Shown piece after piece: positions 26,343 to 34,353 of a DNA stretch of 64,000 bases. Within the stretch, counting starts at the first letter, position 1. Each line of letters opens with the position of its first letter. The translations under genes were made by a program, and so were the position numbers. The notes under the pieces are model-generated. The model worked only from the letters and a program-made list of their open reading frames with translations, had not been told where the DNA came from and ran no database searches. The DNA comes from Catellatospora paridis. GTDB lineage: Bacteria > Actinomycetota > Actinomycetes > Mycobacteriales > Micromonosporaceae. The stretch is taken from assembly GCF_009720365.1 (NCBI RefSeq), contig NZ_WBZD01000017.1, positions 248,001 through 312,000 of the forward strand, read 5' to 3'.

Positions 26343-26616
26343 GCTATCCGATGCATGGAGGTCAAAGTAATGTTGAGCTACGCGATGTTCACTCTCCGCG
26401 TTCATTTGTCGAGTTGCCAGGGGTTCTCGCACCTCGGCGCGCCCATCGGCGGCGTCATGTTCTTTCCATTGCCGACGGTGTAGGTTCAGCGAACCCCAGA
26501 CCGCCACCGCTGGTTGTCGTCTCGCCGGCGGCCTGCCGAGCCGCCGCCCGCGACTCCGCCGGCTGGTTCCGCTGTGCGCGCCATCCCCGCGCGACATCAC
26601 GAACCGAGGATGTGTG
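26343..26616. promoter_or_regulatory. Shared promoter region of the two alpha/beta hydrolases
   Basis: 274 bp of notably less GC-rich sequence (ATGTTGAGCTACGCGATGTT, TTCATTTGTCGAG) between two divergent genes. An N-terminal extension of the left hydrolase up to 26405 is possible. CCGAGG before ATG 26617 is the Shine-Dalgarno of the right gene. No operator could be recognised. Confidence 0.35.
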
Positions 26617-27522
26617 ATGGACTCGCTGTACGTGGAGACGCCCGACGGCCGTTGGCTGGCGGTCGAGTCCACCGGAGCCCGCGACGGACGTCCGGTTGTT
26701 CTGATGCACGGCACACCGGGCAGCAAGGCTGGTCCCCGACTGCGCTCGATGCTGCTGAACAGTCTGGGGATCTGGCTCATCAGTTACGACCGGCCGGGAT
26801 ACGGCAGCTCGACGCGAAAACAGGGGCGCAGTGTGGCCGACGCCGCCGCCGACGTCGCGGCGATCGCCGATCAGCTGGGGCTGGCGAAGTTCGCGGTGGT
26901 GGGCCGCTCGGGTGGTGGCCCGCACGCGCTGGCGTGCGCGGAGCTGCTCGGCGATCGGGTAACCCGGACTGCCGTGCTGGTCAGCCTCGCGCCCGCCACT
27001 GCGGATGGCCTGAACTGGTCTGACGGAATGGCGCCTTCGAATGTCGAAGCGTACGAGGAGACGCAGACGGAGGAGGCCCTGATCCACACGCTGACCGATC
27101 GGGCGGCGGCAATGCGCGACGATCCGGAGACCATGCTGGACTTCCTGAAACCGCAGATGGGGGAGCAGGACTGGGCGATCGTCGAGGACATGAGGCGACC
27201 GTTGCACGAGGCCTACCGCGAGGCCGTGCAAGGAGGGCCGTGGGGGTGGATCGATGACGTCCTCGCCTTCCGCAAGCCCTGGGGATTCGCGCTGACCAGT
27301 ATCAAGACCCCGGTGCGGCTGTGGCACGGGGATGGCGACACGTTCTCGCCCGTGAGCCACAGCCGCTGGCTGAAGGATCAGATGCCGACCGCGGAACTCG
27401 AGATCCAGGTGGGCAAAGGACACTTCGCGGCCATGGAGACGCTGCCACGCATGCTGCAGTGGTGCGTGGGCCAGGCTCAACAACCCGAATCCACGCTCGA
27501 GCCGTCTACCGGCGCGGCCTAA
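26617..27522 (+). CDS. Alpha/beta hydrolase, divergent paralogue 2
   Basis: 301 residues. HGTPGSKAG (oxyanion region), nucleophile S98 in VVGRSGGGPHALA, Asp in LWHGDGDTFSP and His in GKGHFAAME complete the triad. It aligns over its whole length with the hydrolase encoded at 25383-26342. GAGG lies 7 nt before the ATG. The KGG-motif ATPase gene follows on the same strand after 50 bp, so the two may be cotranscribed. Substrate unknown; its place next to the Fxs cassette suggests an accessory step but does not prove one. Confidence 0.85.
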   Translation: MDSLYVETPDGRWLAVESTGARDGRPVVLMHGTPGSKAGPRLRSMLLNSLGIWLISYDRPGYGSSTRKQGRSVADAAADVAAIADQLGLAKFAVVGRSGGGPHALACAELLGDRVTRTAVLVSLAPATADGLNWSDGMAPSNVEAYEETQTEEALIHTLTDRAAAMRDDPETMLDFLKPQMGEQDWAIVEDMRRPLHEAYREAVQGGPWGWIDDVLAFRKPWGFALTSIKTPVRLWHGDGDTFSPVSHSRWLKDQMPTAELEIQVGKGHFAAMETLPRMLQWCVGQAQQPESTLEPSTGAA

Positions 27523-27572
27523 GCGCCGTGCCGCCTACCAGCAGACCTCTCGCCAGAACGGAGTCAGGATCG

Positions 27573-28472
27573 ATGGACCGGATGTCGACCGGCCAGGTGG
27601 TCACGTTCCACTCGGTCAAGGGTGGAACCGGGCGCACCATGGCGCTGGCCAACGTCGCCTGGATTCTCGCCACCAGCGGCAAGCGAGTGCTGGCCGCCGA
27701 CTGGAATCTCGTGTCGCCCGGCCTGCACCGGCTGTTCCGGCCGTTCCTGAGGGCGGAGGCTGCCGAGCAGCAGATCGGCGTGATCAACATGGTGCGGGGT
27801 TTCGAGGATCAGGCAACGGGCAGCCGCCGGTCGACGGCCCTGAGCGATCAGGTACAGGTCGCGCGCCACGTCATGGCCGTCGACGGCGGATTTCCCGGCG
27901 GCGGCGGTATCGACCTCCTCCCGGCAGGCCGGGAGAACACCGACTACGCCGCCCCGCTGAGCGCGATGAACTGGGACCGGTTCTACCACGCGGGTGACGG
28001 CGCGAGGTTCTTCGATGCCGTGCGGACACAGCTGCGACGCGACTACGACGTCGCCCTGATCGACGGCTGCAGCGGCCAGGGCGACCTTGCCGACATCTGC
28101 ACCGCTCACCTTCCGGACACCCTCGTGGCCTGCTTCACCCTCAGTCGCCAGGGCATGGAGAGCGCTGCCACCGCCGCCGCGAAGGTCCAGGAACGGTATC
28201 CGCGGATCCGCGTCCTGCCGGTGCCGATGCGGGTCGATCTCGCCGAGCGGCAGAAGGCCGATGCCGGCCGCGCGGTGGCGCGGCGGCTGTTCGCGGGCCT
28301 GCCGACCGGCATGACCGAACAGGAGCGGGCGGCGTACTGGCACGCGGTGGAGGTTCCGTACCAGCCTGTTTACGCGTACGAGGACAGGCTTGCCGTGTTC
28401 GGCGAGGCGCCGGACGAGAAGAACCGGTTGCGCGAGGCGTTCGAGAATCTGGCCGCCCACCTCACCAGGTGA
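27573..28472 (+). CDS. Stand-alone KGG-motif ParA-like ATPase, paralogue of the FxsT N-terminus
   Basis: 299 residues almost entirely matching the first ~300 of FxsT: VKGGTGRTMALANVAWILA, SPGLHRLFRPF, MNWDRFYHAGDGARFFDAVR, LADICTAHLPDTLVACFTLS, and VLPVPMRVDLAERQKADAGR. Two places differ where FxsT keeps conserved acidic residues: DWNLVSPG here versus DWDLESPG, and IDGCSGQGD versus IDSRTGLSD. ATP hydrolysis may be weakened, so a regulatory or decoy role is possible. CAGGA precedes the ATG. A strong stem-loop follows its stop. Confidence 0.85.
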   Translation: MDRMSTGQVVTFHSVKGGTGRTMALANVAWILATSGKRVLAADWNLVSPGLHRLFRPFLRAEAAEQQIGVINMVRGFEDQATGSRRSTALSDQVQVARHVMAVDGGFPGGGGIDLLPAGRENTDYAAPLSAMNWDRFYHAGDGARFFDAVRTQLRRDYDVALIDGCSGQGDLADICTAHLPDTLVACFTLSRQGMESAATAAAKVQERYPRIRVLPVPMRVDLAERQKADAGRAVARRLFAGLPTGMTEQERAAYWHAVEVPYQPVYAYEDRLAVFGEAPDEKNRLREAFENLAAHLTR

Positions 28473-28505
28473 CTGCGGACGGTTGGTGCGTCGTCTACGG
28501 CCGAA

Positions 28506-28550
28506 CGAAGGGCGCCTTCGACTCGACATGGCGGGTGAAGGCGCCCTTCG
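28506..28550. terminator. Bidirectional hairpin terminator
   Basis: Arms 28506-28519 and 28537-28550 (14 bp, core GAAGGGCGCCTTC and its complement) surround a 17-nt loop. It lies between the converging stops at 28472 and 28555. No T-run follows, as usual in high-GC actinobacteria. Confidence 0.8.
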
Positions 28551-28554
28551 CGCG

Positions 28555-29358
28555 TCAGGCGGCGGCGGTGCGGAAGACGGGGTAGTAGCCGCCGGAGTGG
28601 CCGGTGGCCATGGGGTGGTAGGAGATGCCGAGGCTGGCGAAGTTGAGGGCGTGCAGCCACTTGTCGCCGCTGCAGAGCTGGTGGCCGACGAAGATGGAGC
28701 GCACGTCGGCGAAGGTGAACCCGTGGCGGCCGGCGGCGGTGCGGGTGAGGTCGTCGACCAGGTTGATGCCTTCGTTGATCTTCGCGTGGGACGTGGCGCT
28801 GAGCCCGACGCACACGGTGCCGAGCTGGTAGAAGACCGGGTAGCCCAGGACCACGACGCGGGCGTTGGGGGCGCGGGAGCGGATCGCGTTGTAGACGTTG
28901 TCGAGCAGCCCGGGCAGGCTGGCGCGGGCCTTGTCCTCGGCGGTCTGCACGGCGGCGACGCACTGCGTGGTGCCCTTGAGGGCGCAGGTCGACATGATGT
29001 CGGCGAAGCCGACGTCGTTGCCGCCGACGGTGATGCTGACCAGCGTGGTGGAGCTGCTGAGGGCGGACAGCTGCGAGCTGGTGACGCTGGTGGTGGTCGC
29101 GCCGGAGCAGGCGACGAAGGCGTACGCGGCGGGGGCGTTGGCGGCGGCCCACAGGGCGGGGTAGGCCTTGGTGCTGCGCTGGCACGCGCCGCTCTCGGAG
29201 GTGTAGCTGCCGGCGCCGACGCCGGAGGAGTAGGAGTCGCCGAGGGCGACGTAGCGGACGGTGGAAGCAGCCTGGGCGGGGGTGGCTGCCAGGGCGACCA
29301 GCACGGTGAAGGCGGTGGTGAGGCTCGCCGTGAGGGTCAGCAGGCGCGATCGGGTCAA
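28555..29358 (-). CDS. Secreted SGNH/GDSL hydrolase
   Basis: 267 residues. The TTG start at 29358 is chosen because GGAGG lies 5 nt upstream and a typical signal peptide follows (basic MTRSR, hydrophobic core to ATPAQA, cleavage near 30/31). Block I ALGDSYSSGVGAG holds the nucleophile S42, block III has ITVGGNDVGF, and block V is SYHPMATGH with the catalytic His. Six Cys in the mature part suggest disulfides, as in secreted Streptomyces lipases/esterases of this type. Expected to cleave ester bonds outside the cell. Confidence 0.88.
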   Translation of the reverse strand: MTRSRLLTLTASLTTAFTVLVALAATPAQAASTVRYVALGDSYSSGVGAGSYTSESGACQRSTKAYPALWAAANAPAAYAFVACSGATTTSVTSSQLSALSSSTTLVSITVGGNDVGFADIMSTCALKGTTQCVAAVQTAEDKARASLPGLLDNVYNAIRSRAPNARVVVLGYPVFYQLGTVCVGLSATSHAKINEGINLVDDLTRTAAGRHGFTFADVRSIFVGHQLCSGDKWLHALNFASLGISYHPMATGHSGGYYPVFRTAAA

Positions 29359-29686
29359 GTCGTCCTCCGGGTCAGGGGTCGATCGATCGCATATAGATAT
29401 CAGCTGAATCGCCGATTGTGAAGATCCCAATTCGCAAGTGTTGCAAGATGTTTCGGGGGTCTGGTGCGGCCGCGTCAGGATGGCTACATTGGATCCGTTT
29501 GCCCAGCCAGTGAGCGTGTTCAGGGGCCTTGCCACCGGCGTGCCACGGGACCGGGCATCGATCGACTCATGACCTGGCAGCGCCGTGGAGCGGCCGCTGC
29601 CGGTCAACTTCTTGCAAGAAGCAGCGAGCGACGACCTCGACGCCGTGTTCATGGTCCGAGCCCGACTGCTGGTTAGGCTGACCGCC
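29359..29686. promoter_or_regulatory. Intergenic region with a 14-bp palindrome
   Basis: 328 bp between divergent genes. It contains an AT-rich patch (TATAGATATCAGCTGAA near 29392-29408), a perfect palindrome CTTCTTGCAAGAAG at 29608-29621, and a related TTGCAAGATG at 29441-29450, possibly two binding sites of one regulator. TAGGCT at 29674-29679 is a -10 candidate 7 nt before the cupin ATG. No gene is supportable here. Confidence 0.4.
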
Positions 29687-30031
29687 ATGCAGATCATCGA
29701 GGGGGCCGGGCGGTGGACGCCGCCGCCGGCGGGCACGGCCAACGACTGGGTGGAGCATCTGAAGACACCCGACCTGTCCGTGGGCACGTACTGCATCCCG
29801 GCGGGCGGGCTCGACGACCAGAGCCCGCACACCGAGGACGAGGTCTACGTGGTCACCGCAGGCCGGGCCCGGATCGTGACACCGGGCGGCGAGGCCGCAG
29901 TGGGCCCCGGTGCGGTCATCTTCGTACCGGCCGGGGAGGAGCACCGGTTCGTCGACGTCACCGAGGACCTGGCACTGCTGGTGTTCTTCGGCCCGGCCTA
30001 CGGCTCGCGCGGCCGGAGCGCGGCCGCGTGA
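29687..30031 (+). CDS. Cupin-domain protein
   Basis: 114 residues. A single conserved beta-barrel cupin: SPHTEDEVYVVTAGRARI gives a metal-ligand-like H-x3-E set, and VPAGEEHRFVDV holds the second motif His. ATG 29687 is preferred over longer in-frame readings because the cupin pattern starts soon after and TAGGCT sits 7 nt upstream, implying a leaderless transcript. Small cupins of this type bind metal and act as isomerases, dioxygenases or ligand sensors; which one cannot be read. Confidence 0.8.
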   Translation: MQIIEGAGRWTPPPAGTANDWVEHLKTPDLSVGTYCIPAGGLDDQSPHTEDEVYVVTAGRARIVTPGGEAAVGPGAVIFVPAGEEHRFVDVTEDLALLVFFGPAYGSRGRSAAA

Positions 30032-30086
30032 CGGCCCGGGCCTGACGGGGACAGCGCCGCGTGCGCCGTTCTGGTGTACTGCGAGC

Positions 30087-30737
30087 ATGTCTCGGGGGCG
30101 GAAGATCTTCGCGGTGGTGCTTGCGGCGGTCCTCGTGGCCACCGGGTTCGGCGGCTACCGCTGGTGGCATGAACGGCCGCCGTACGGGCCGGAGGCGCTG
30201 GAGTTCGCCGCCACGGCGGAGCAGCTGCCGTCCGGTGGACGTCCCGGGAGTGAGTACCACGGCGTGAAGTACCACTCCGGCGAGGGCTCGGCGGCAGTCG
30301 GCGGGCGGATCACCTGGCGGCCGCCGACCGGGCGCGGCGCCGACTGGAGTGAAGACGGCTGGTTCATGATCTTCGTGGTGGACAGGCGCGTCGACCTCAT
30401 GCCGTCGTGGGTGTGGGGTGTCTCCACGAGCGGACACGAAGTGGTGTCCGGCGGCGACGGCGTGCAGAACCGGATCGCGAAGAAGTATCCGTGGCTGCGG
30501 GGCGCGGGCGACATCCAAATCGACGACGACACCTGGCGCGACGGCGGCATGGCCCTGGCGACGACGCCCGCTGCCGGCGGGTTCGACTTCGTCGCCATGT
30601 TCTCGCCGATCCCGGACGGCGACCCGGAGCGGCGGTTCCTGGCCGCCGCCCCGATCGCCCTGTCCGACATCATGATCGCCGTCGCGTTCGTCGGCCCTGA
30701 CCGGCAGGTCTACTGGGCCGAGCGGGTGTACGGCTAG
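30087..30737 (+). CDS. Membrane-anchored hypothetical protein
   Basis: 216 residues. A basic start (MSRGRK) and one hydrophobic helix (residues 7-24) suggest an uncleaved anchor or signal peptide; the rest is a hydrophilic, Trp-rich outer domain (SEDGWFMIFVVDRR, LMPSWVWGVS). No family was recognised. Its stop overlaps the stop of the convergent membrane lipase-like gene by 4 nt. Confidence 0.6.
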   Translation: MSRGRKIFAVVLAAVLVATGFGGYRWWHERPPYGPEALEFAATAEQLPSGGRPGSEYHGVKYHSGEGSAAVGGRITWRPPTGRGADWSEDGWFMIFVVDRRVDLMPSWVWGVSTSGHEVVSGGDGVQNRIAKKYPWLRGAGDIQIDDDTWRDGGMALATTPAAGGFDFVAMFSPIPDGDPERRFLAAAPIALSDIMIAVAFVGPDRQVYWAERVYG

Positions 30738-33079
30738 AGGCCGACCTCGCTCTCGGTCATCGGCGGGCCGGGCTGCACCGGCACCTGGGGTCCGGCGGCG
30801 AGTGCCGCGGCCAGCTCGTCGACCTGCCGCCACACCGCCGGGTCGTCCCAGTAGCCGGTGTGCCGCCGGGCCAGCGGCAGCGGCTGGCCGTAGATGTACC
30901 AGCAGGTCTCCGGGTCCGGCAGCAGCACGTCCACGGCCTGCTTCGGCTCGGCGGCCAGCGCCGCCCCGCCGATGTAGTCGGTGTCGTAGTGGAAGTTGCG
31001 CCACGCGTGCAGCCGCGGCTCCAGCGAGCGCAGCACGGTGTCGGTGAAGTACGCCGGGAACGCCCACCCGTACAGCGTGCGCAGCGGTGAGCCGAAGGTG
31101 ACCAGCGCGTACCGGCCGTCGGCGGGCAGGTTGTCCCGCTGCAGCAGCGCGGCCGCGGCGATGACGCTGCCCTGGCTGTGCGCCGCCACGACGACCTTGC
31201 CGCCGTTGCTGTGCAGCCGCCACAGCCGCCGCTGCACCTCGGGCACGGCCCGCTCGGCGTACGACGGCGGCGCGAGCGGGTGGAACGCGCGCGGCCAGAA
31301 CGTGCACACGTCCCAGATCACGCCGATGCGTCGGCGGCTGGCCAGGTTGGTCCAGCCGCGCCGCAGCAGCAGCACGACCAGGATCGGCAGCGCCGCGGTG
31401 AGGTAGCTGCCCGCGGTGACCGTCCACTGCGTACCCCAGGGGAGCTGGTGGAACACCCAGTAGCGGATCTGGATCGCGATCAGCAGGAGCACGCCGACGG
31501 CCGCCATCGCGGTGAGCAGCCGGTCGATGTGGCGCGGCATCTGCGCGACCACCCGGGCCCGCACCACGCTCGCGATCCAGCGCCGCTGCGCGGCCGCGTT
31601 GTCGTACCAGTGCGGCTCGCCGTCGGGCTGGGGGTAGCGGTCGACGGCGTAGAACTTCTCGGCCTGCGCGCGGGCCTTGCGGCTCGCGCCGGCCCGCCAG
31701 TACGCGATCAGCTCGAAGACGCCGAACAGCAGGATCAGGGCCAGCGGAACCAGGGTCAGGTACTGGTGCAGCGTGGTGATGATCGGGTACACGTACAGCT
31801 CGCCGGGTGCGGCCGGCACGACCGGCACCAGCGACAGCGAGTTCACCTCGCCGAACAGGTCGGTGATGCGCAGCATCGCGCCCAGCATCACCGCGTTGAG
31901 CAGCGCGATGCTGACCGCGAGCACCACGAACGGGCCGAAGATGAAGAACACGCCCCGCTTCCAGCCGCCCAGCAGCGTGGACACCAGGGTCAGCCCGAGC
32001 GCGCCGAAGATGCCGCCGAAGGCGAAGTTGATGGTGTACCGCATGTTCGGCAGGTAGCCCCAGGGGTGCCCCAGCTCGGGCTGGGCCAGCAGGAACACGG
32101 CCGCGGCGGCCAGCGCGGCGACGGCCAGGGCGATCAGCAGCCCGGCCGCCCACCGGCGGCAGGCGTCCAGCGCGGTCACGATCAGCGCGCCGAGCACCGC
32201 GGCGCCGCCGAGGCCGAGCGCGGCGAGCAGCGCCCATCGGGCGGCCGGTCCGGGCAGGTCGCTGCCGGACACCATGCCGTGGCCCGTGTAGGCCAGGGCC
32301 AGCGCGATGAAGGCCAGCGCCGCGGCGACGTGCGCGCAGCCCAGGTCGAAGGCGCTGCGGCGGCCGTCCCAGAAGGCGCGGTCGGCCAGCGTCAGCTTGG
32401 GCTGGGCGGCGCTGGTCGCGGCCCGCGGCGGCTTGTCGCCCACCTGGTACGGCGGGTCGACCTCCTCGTACCGGTTGATGCTGCGCAGGGTCAGCACCGC
32501 CAGGAAGGCCACGAACAGCACCGGCACCAGCGCGCCGATCAGCACCCGCCGCCCGGCGTGCTCGGCCAGCAGCGGGCCGCGCAGCCAGCTCAGCAGCCAG
32601 TTGTCACCGGCGCAGTCGTCGCGCCCGCCGCACTGGTAGGCCAGCAGCTCCATGGTGCCCATCGCCATGACCAGCACCACGTTCACGGTGATGCCCAGCG
32701 CGGTCCAGCGTACGAAGGTGCGGTGCAGCCGGAACCGCCAGCCGGAGCCGTGGGTCTTCGGCGTGCACATCCACCCGGCCAGGTTGGCCATCGCGAACGG
32801 CAGCAGCAGCAGCCACAGCACGCGCGAACCGCTGCGGGAGGTGAGGCCGCCCCACGAGTAGGCCTCGACGTGGCGGGTGGGCAGGTCGGCGGTGCGGTAG
32901 AAGCCGGCGATGCGATCGCCGGAGACCTGCTGCGGGGCGAGGTCGCCGAGCAGGTCCTCCGCGGTGGTGCCGCCGACGCCGTGCAGGCGCAGCTCGGTCA
33001 CCCCGGACAGGTCGACGGGAGGAGGGATCAGGCCGGACGGGCGGTCCACCGGCGCGGAGTCGTAGCGGGGCACGGGCAT
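30734..33079 (-). CDS. Large multi-pass membrane protein with a lipase-like serine motif
   Basis: 781 residues. The N-terminus has LRLHGVGGTTAEDLLG, a His-Gly region like the oxyanion segment of lipases, and VVVAAHSQGSVIAAAALL near 645 carries a G/A-x-S-x-G nucleophile elbow. Between them are about ten or more hydrophobic helices. C-terminal conserved segments include FGSPLRTLYGWAFPAYF. This resembles actinobacterial integral-membrane alpha/beta-hydrolase-like proteins of unknown substrate. ATG 33079 has AGGGTG 6 nt upstream. Confidence 0.7.
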   Translation of the reverse strand: MPVPRYDSAPVDRPSGLIPPPVDLSGVTELRLHGVGGTTAEDLLGDLAPQQVSGDRIAGFYRTADLPTRHVEAYSWGGLTSRSGSRVLWLLLLPFAMANLAGWMCTPKTHGSGWRFRLHRTFVRWTALGITVNVVLVMAMGTMELLAYQCGGRDDCAGDNWLLSWLRGPLLAEHAGRRVLIGALVPVLFVAFLAVLTLRSINRYEEVDPPYQVGDKPPRAATSAAQPKLTLADRAFWDGRRSAFDLGCAHVAAALAFIALALAYTGHGMVSGSDLPGPAARWALLAALGLGGAAVLGALIVTALDACRRWAAGLLIALAVAALAAAAVFLLAQPELGHPWGYLPNMRYTINFAFGGIFGALGLTLVSTLLGGWKRGVFFIFGPFVVLAVSIALLNAVMLGAMLRITDLFGEVNSLSLVPVVPAAPGELYVYPIITTLHQYLTLVPLALILLFGVFELIAYWRAGASRKARAQAEKFYAVDRYPQPDGEPHWYDNAAAQRRWIASVVRARVVAQMPRHIDRLLTAMAAVGVLLLIAIQIRYWVFHQLPWGTQWTVTAGSYLTAALPILVVLLLRRGWTNLASRRRIGVIWDVCTFWPRAFHPLAPPSYAERAVPEVQRRLWRLHSNGGKVVVAAHSQGSVIAAAALLQRDNLPADGRYALVTFGSPLRTLYGWAFPAYFTDTVLRSLEPRLHAWRNFHYDTDYIGGAALAAEPKQAVDVLLPDPETCWYIYGQPLPLARRHTGYWDDPAVWRQVDELAAALAAGPQVPVQPGPPMTESEVGL

Positions 33080-33190
33080 GGGGACACCCTGTTGCCGGGC
33101 AACGGGTCTGGCAACCGTCCGAATCGGCATACCGCGGGTCGCGAGCGCGACAGGGCGGCGGCCGATCACCCGATGGGGGAGGATGGCGGC

Positions 33191-34120
33191 ATGGCGCGCG
33201 CTGTGATGATCGACTGCGATCCGGGTATCGACGACATGATGGCGCTGCTCACCATCTGCGCCAGCCCCGAACTCGACCTGCGCGGCGTCACCACCGTCGG
33301 CGGCAACGTCGGCATCGAGCTGACCACCCGCAACGCCAGATCCGTGCTCGCCCTGGCCGGCCGGGGCGACGTCGCGGTCGCCGCGGGCGCGGCCCGCTCG
33401 CTGGTACGCGTACCCGTCAGCGAGAAGAAGGGCGCCCACGGCGACGACGGGCTCGGCGGCATCACGCTGCCGGAGCCGCCCGGCTCGGCCGACGCCCGGC
33501 CGGCGGCCGAGTTCCTGGCCGCGACGGTGGCCGCCGCCGCGGAGCCGGTCACCCTGTTCGCGGTCGGGCCGCTCACCAACGTGGCCCTGTTCTACGCGAT
33601 GTTTCCCCAGGTCGCCGCGCGGCTCGAACGGCTCGTGGTGATGGGCGGGTCGATCGGCGAGGGCAACATGACCCCGGCGGCGGAGTTCAACGTGTGGTTC
33701 GACCCGGAGGCCGCGCACCGAGTGCTGACCGACCCCGGCGTGCCCGTGCCGACCACCCTGGTGCCGCTGGACGTCACCCGCCGCACCGGCCTCGGCGACG
33801 CCGACCTCGCCGCGCTCGCCGGGTCCGGCCGGATCGGCGGGCTGACCGCGCGGGCGCTGGGCGGCTACCGGCACGGCCTCGGCGCGGTCACCCCCGTGCA
33901 CGACGCGGTCGCGGTGCTGGCCCTGCTGCACCCGGAGCTGATGACGACGCGGCCCGCCCGGATCCACGTCGACGCGGGCGACGGCCCCAGCCGCGGCAAC
34001 ACCGTGGTCGACCTGCACCCCGGCACCGGCCCGACCGTCGACGTGGTCGTCGACGCCGACCACCGCGCGGTGGTCGACGCGCTGCTCGACCGGGTGACCC
34101 GCCTCGACCGGCGGGTTTAG
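33191..34120 (+). CDS. Inosine-uridine-preferring nucleoside hydrolase
   Basis: 309 residues. DCDPGIDDMMALL is the calcium-binding Asp-rich motif of the family; VTTVGGNVG, FAVGPLTNVAL, VVMGGSIGEGNMTPAAEFN and HDAVAVLALL with a catalytic-like His complete the pattern. It hydrolyses the N-glycosidic bond of ribonucleosides, releasing base and ribose, for purine or pyrimidine salvage. The ATG has GGGGGAGG upstream. Confidence 0.92.
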   Translation: MARAVMIDCDPGIDDMMALLTICASPELDLRGVTTVGGNVGIELTTRNARSVLALAGRGDVAVAAGAARSLVRVPVSEKKGAHGDDGLGGITLPEPPGSADARPAAEFLAATVAAAAEPVTLFAVGPLTNVALFYAMFPQVAARLERLVVMGGSIGEGNMTPAAEFNVWFDPEAAHRVLTDPGVPVPTTLVPLDVTRRTGLGDADLAALAGSGRIGGLTARALGGYRHGLGAVTPVHDAVAVLALLHPELMTTRPARIHVDAGDGPSRGNTVVDLHPGTGPTVDVVVDADHRAVVDALLDRVTRLDRRV

Positions 34121-34149
34121 GGACGGCTTCGGCGAGGTAGCCGTCAGTC

Positions 34150-34335
34150 ATGGACGAGGACCGCACCACCTCACGCGCCGAGAAGCTGCTGCCCGAGGAA
34201 CTGGCCGTCGGCAGCGACGATCCCCAGGCCCAGGCGGAGGCGATCCTGGCCGAGTCGGACATCCGCACCCTGCGTGCCGAGCGCGGCCCCGACCTCTACA
34301 CCGAGCGCCGCACCTCGGAGCAGGCCGCCGAGTAA
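34150..34335 (+). CDS. Small conserved actinobacterial protein, 61 aa
   Basis: Highly charged 61-residue protein, TSRAEKLLPEELAVGSDDPQ then QAEAILAESDIRTLRAE, closing ERRTSEQAAE. Short proteins of this composition are recalled from many Streptomyces and Micromonospora genomes, with no assigned function. A short stem (GACGGCT / AGCCGTC at 34122-34145) lies just before it and may end the nucleoside hydrolase transcript. Confidence 0.6.
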   Translation: MDEDRTTSRAEKLLPEELAVGSDDPQAQAEAILAESDIRTLRAERGPDLYTERRTSEQAAE

Positions 34336-34353
34336 CCGCCCCGCGAGGGCTTG

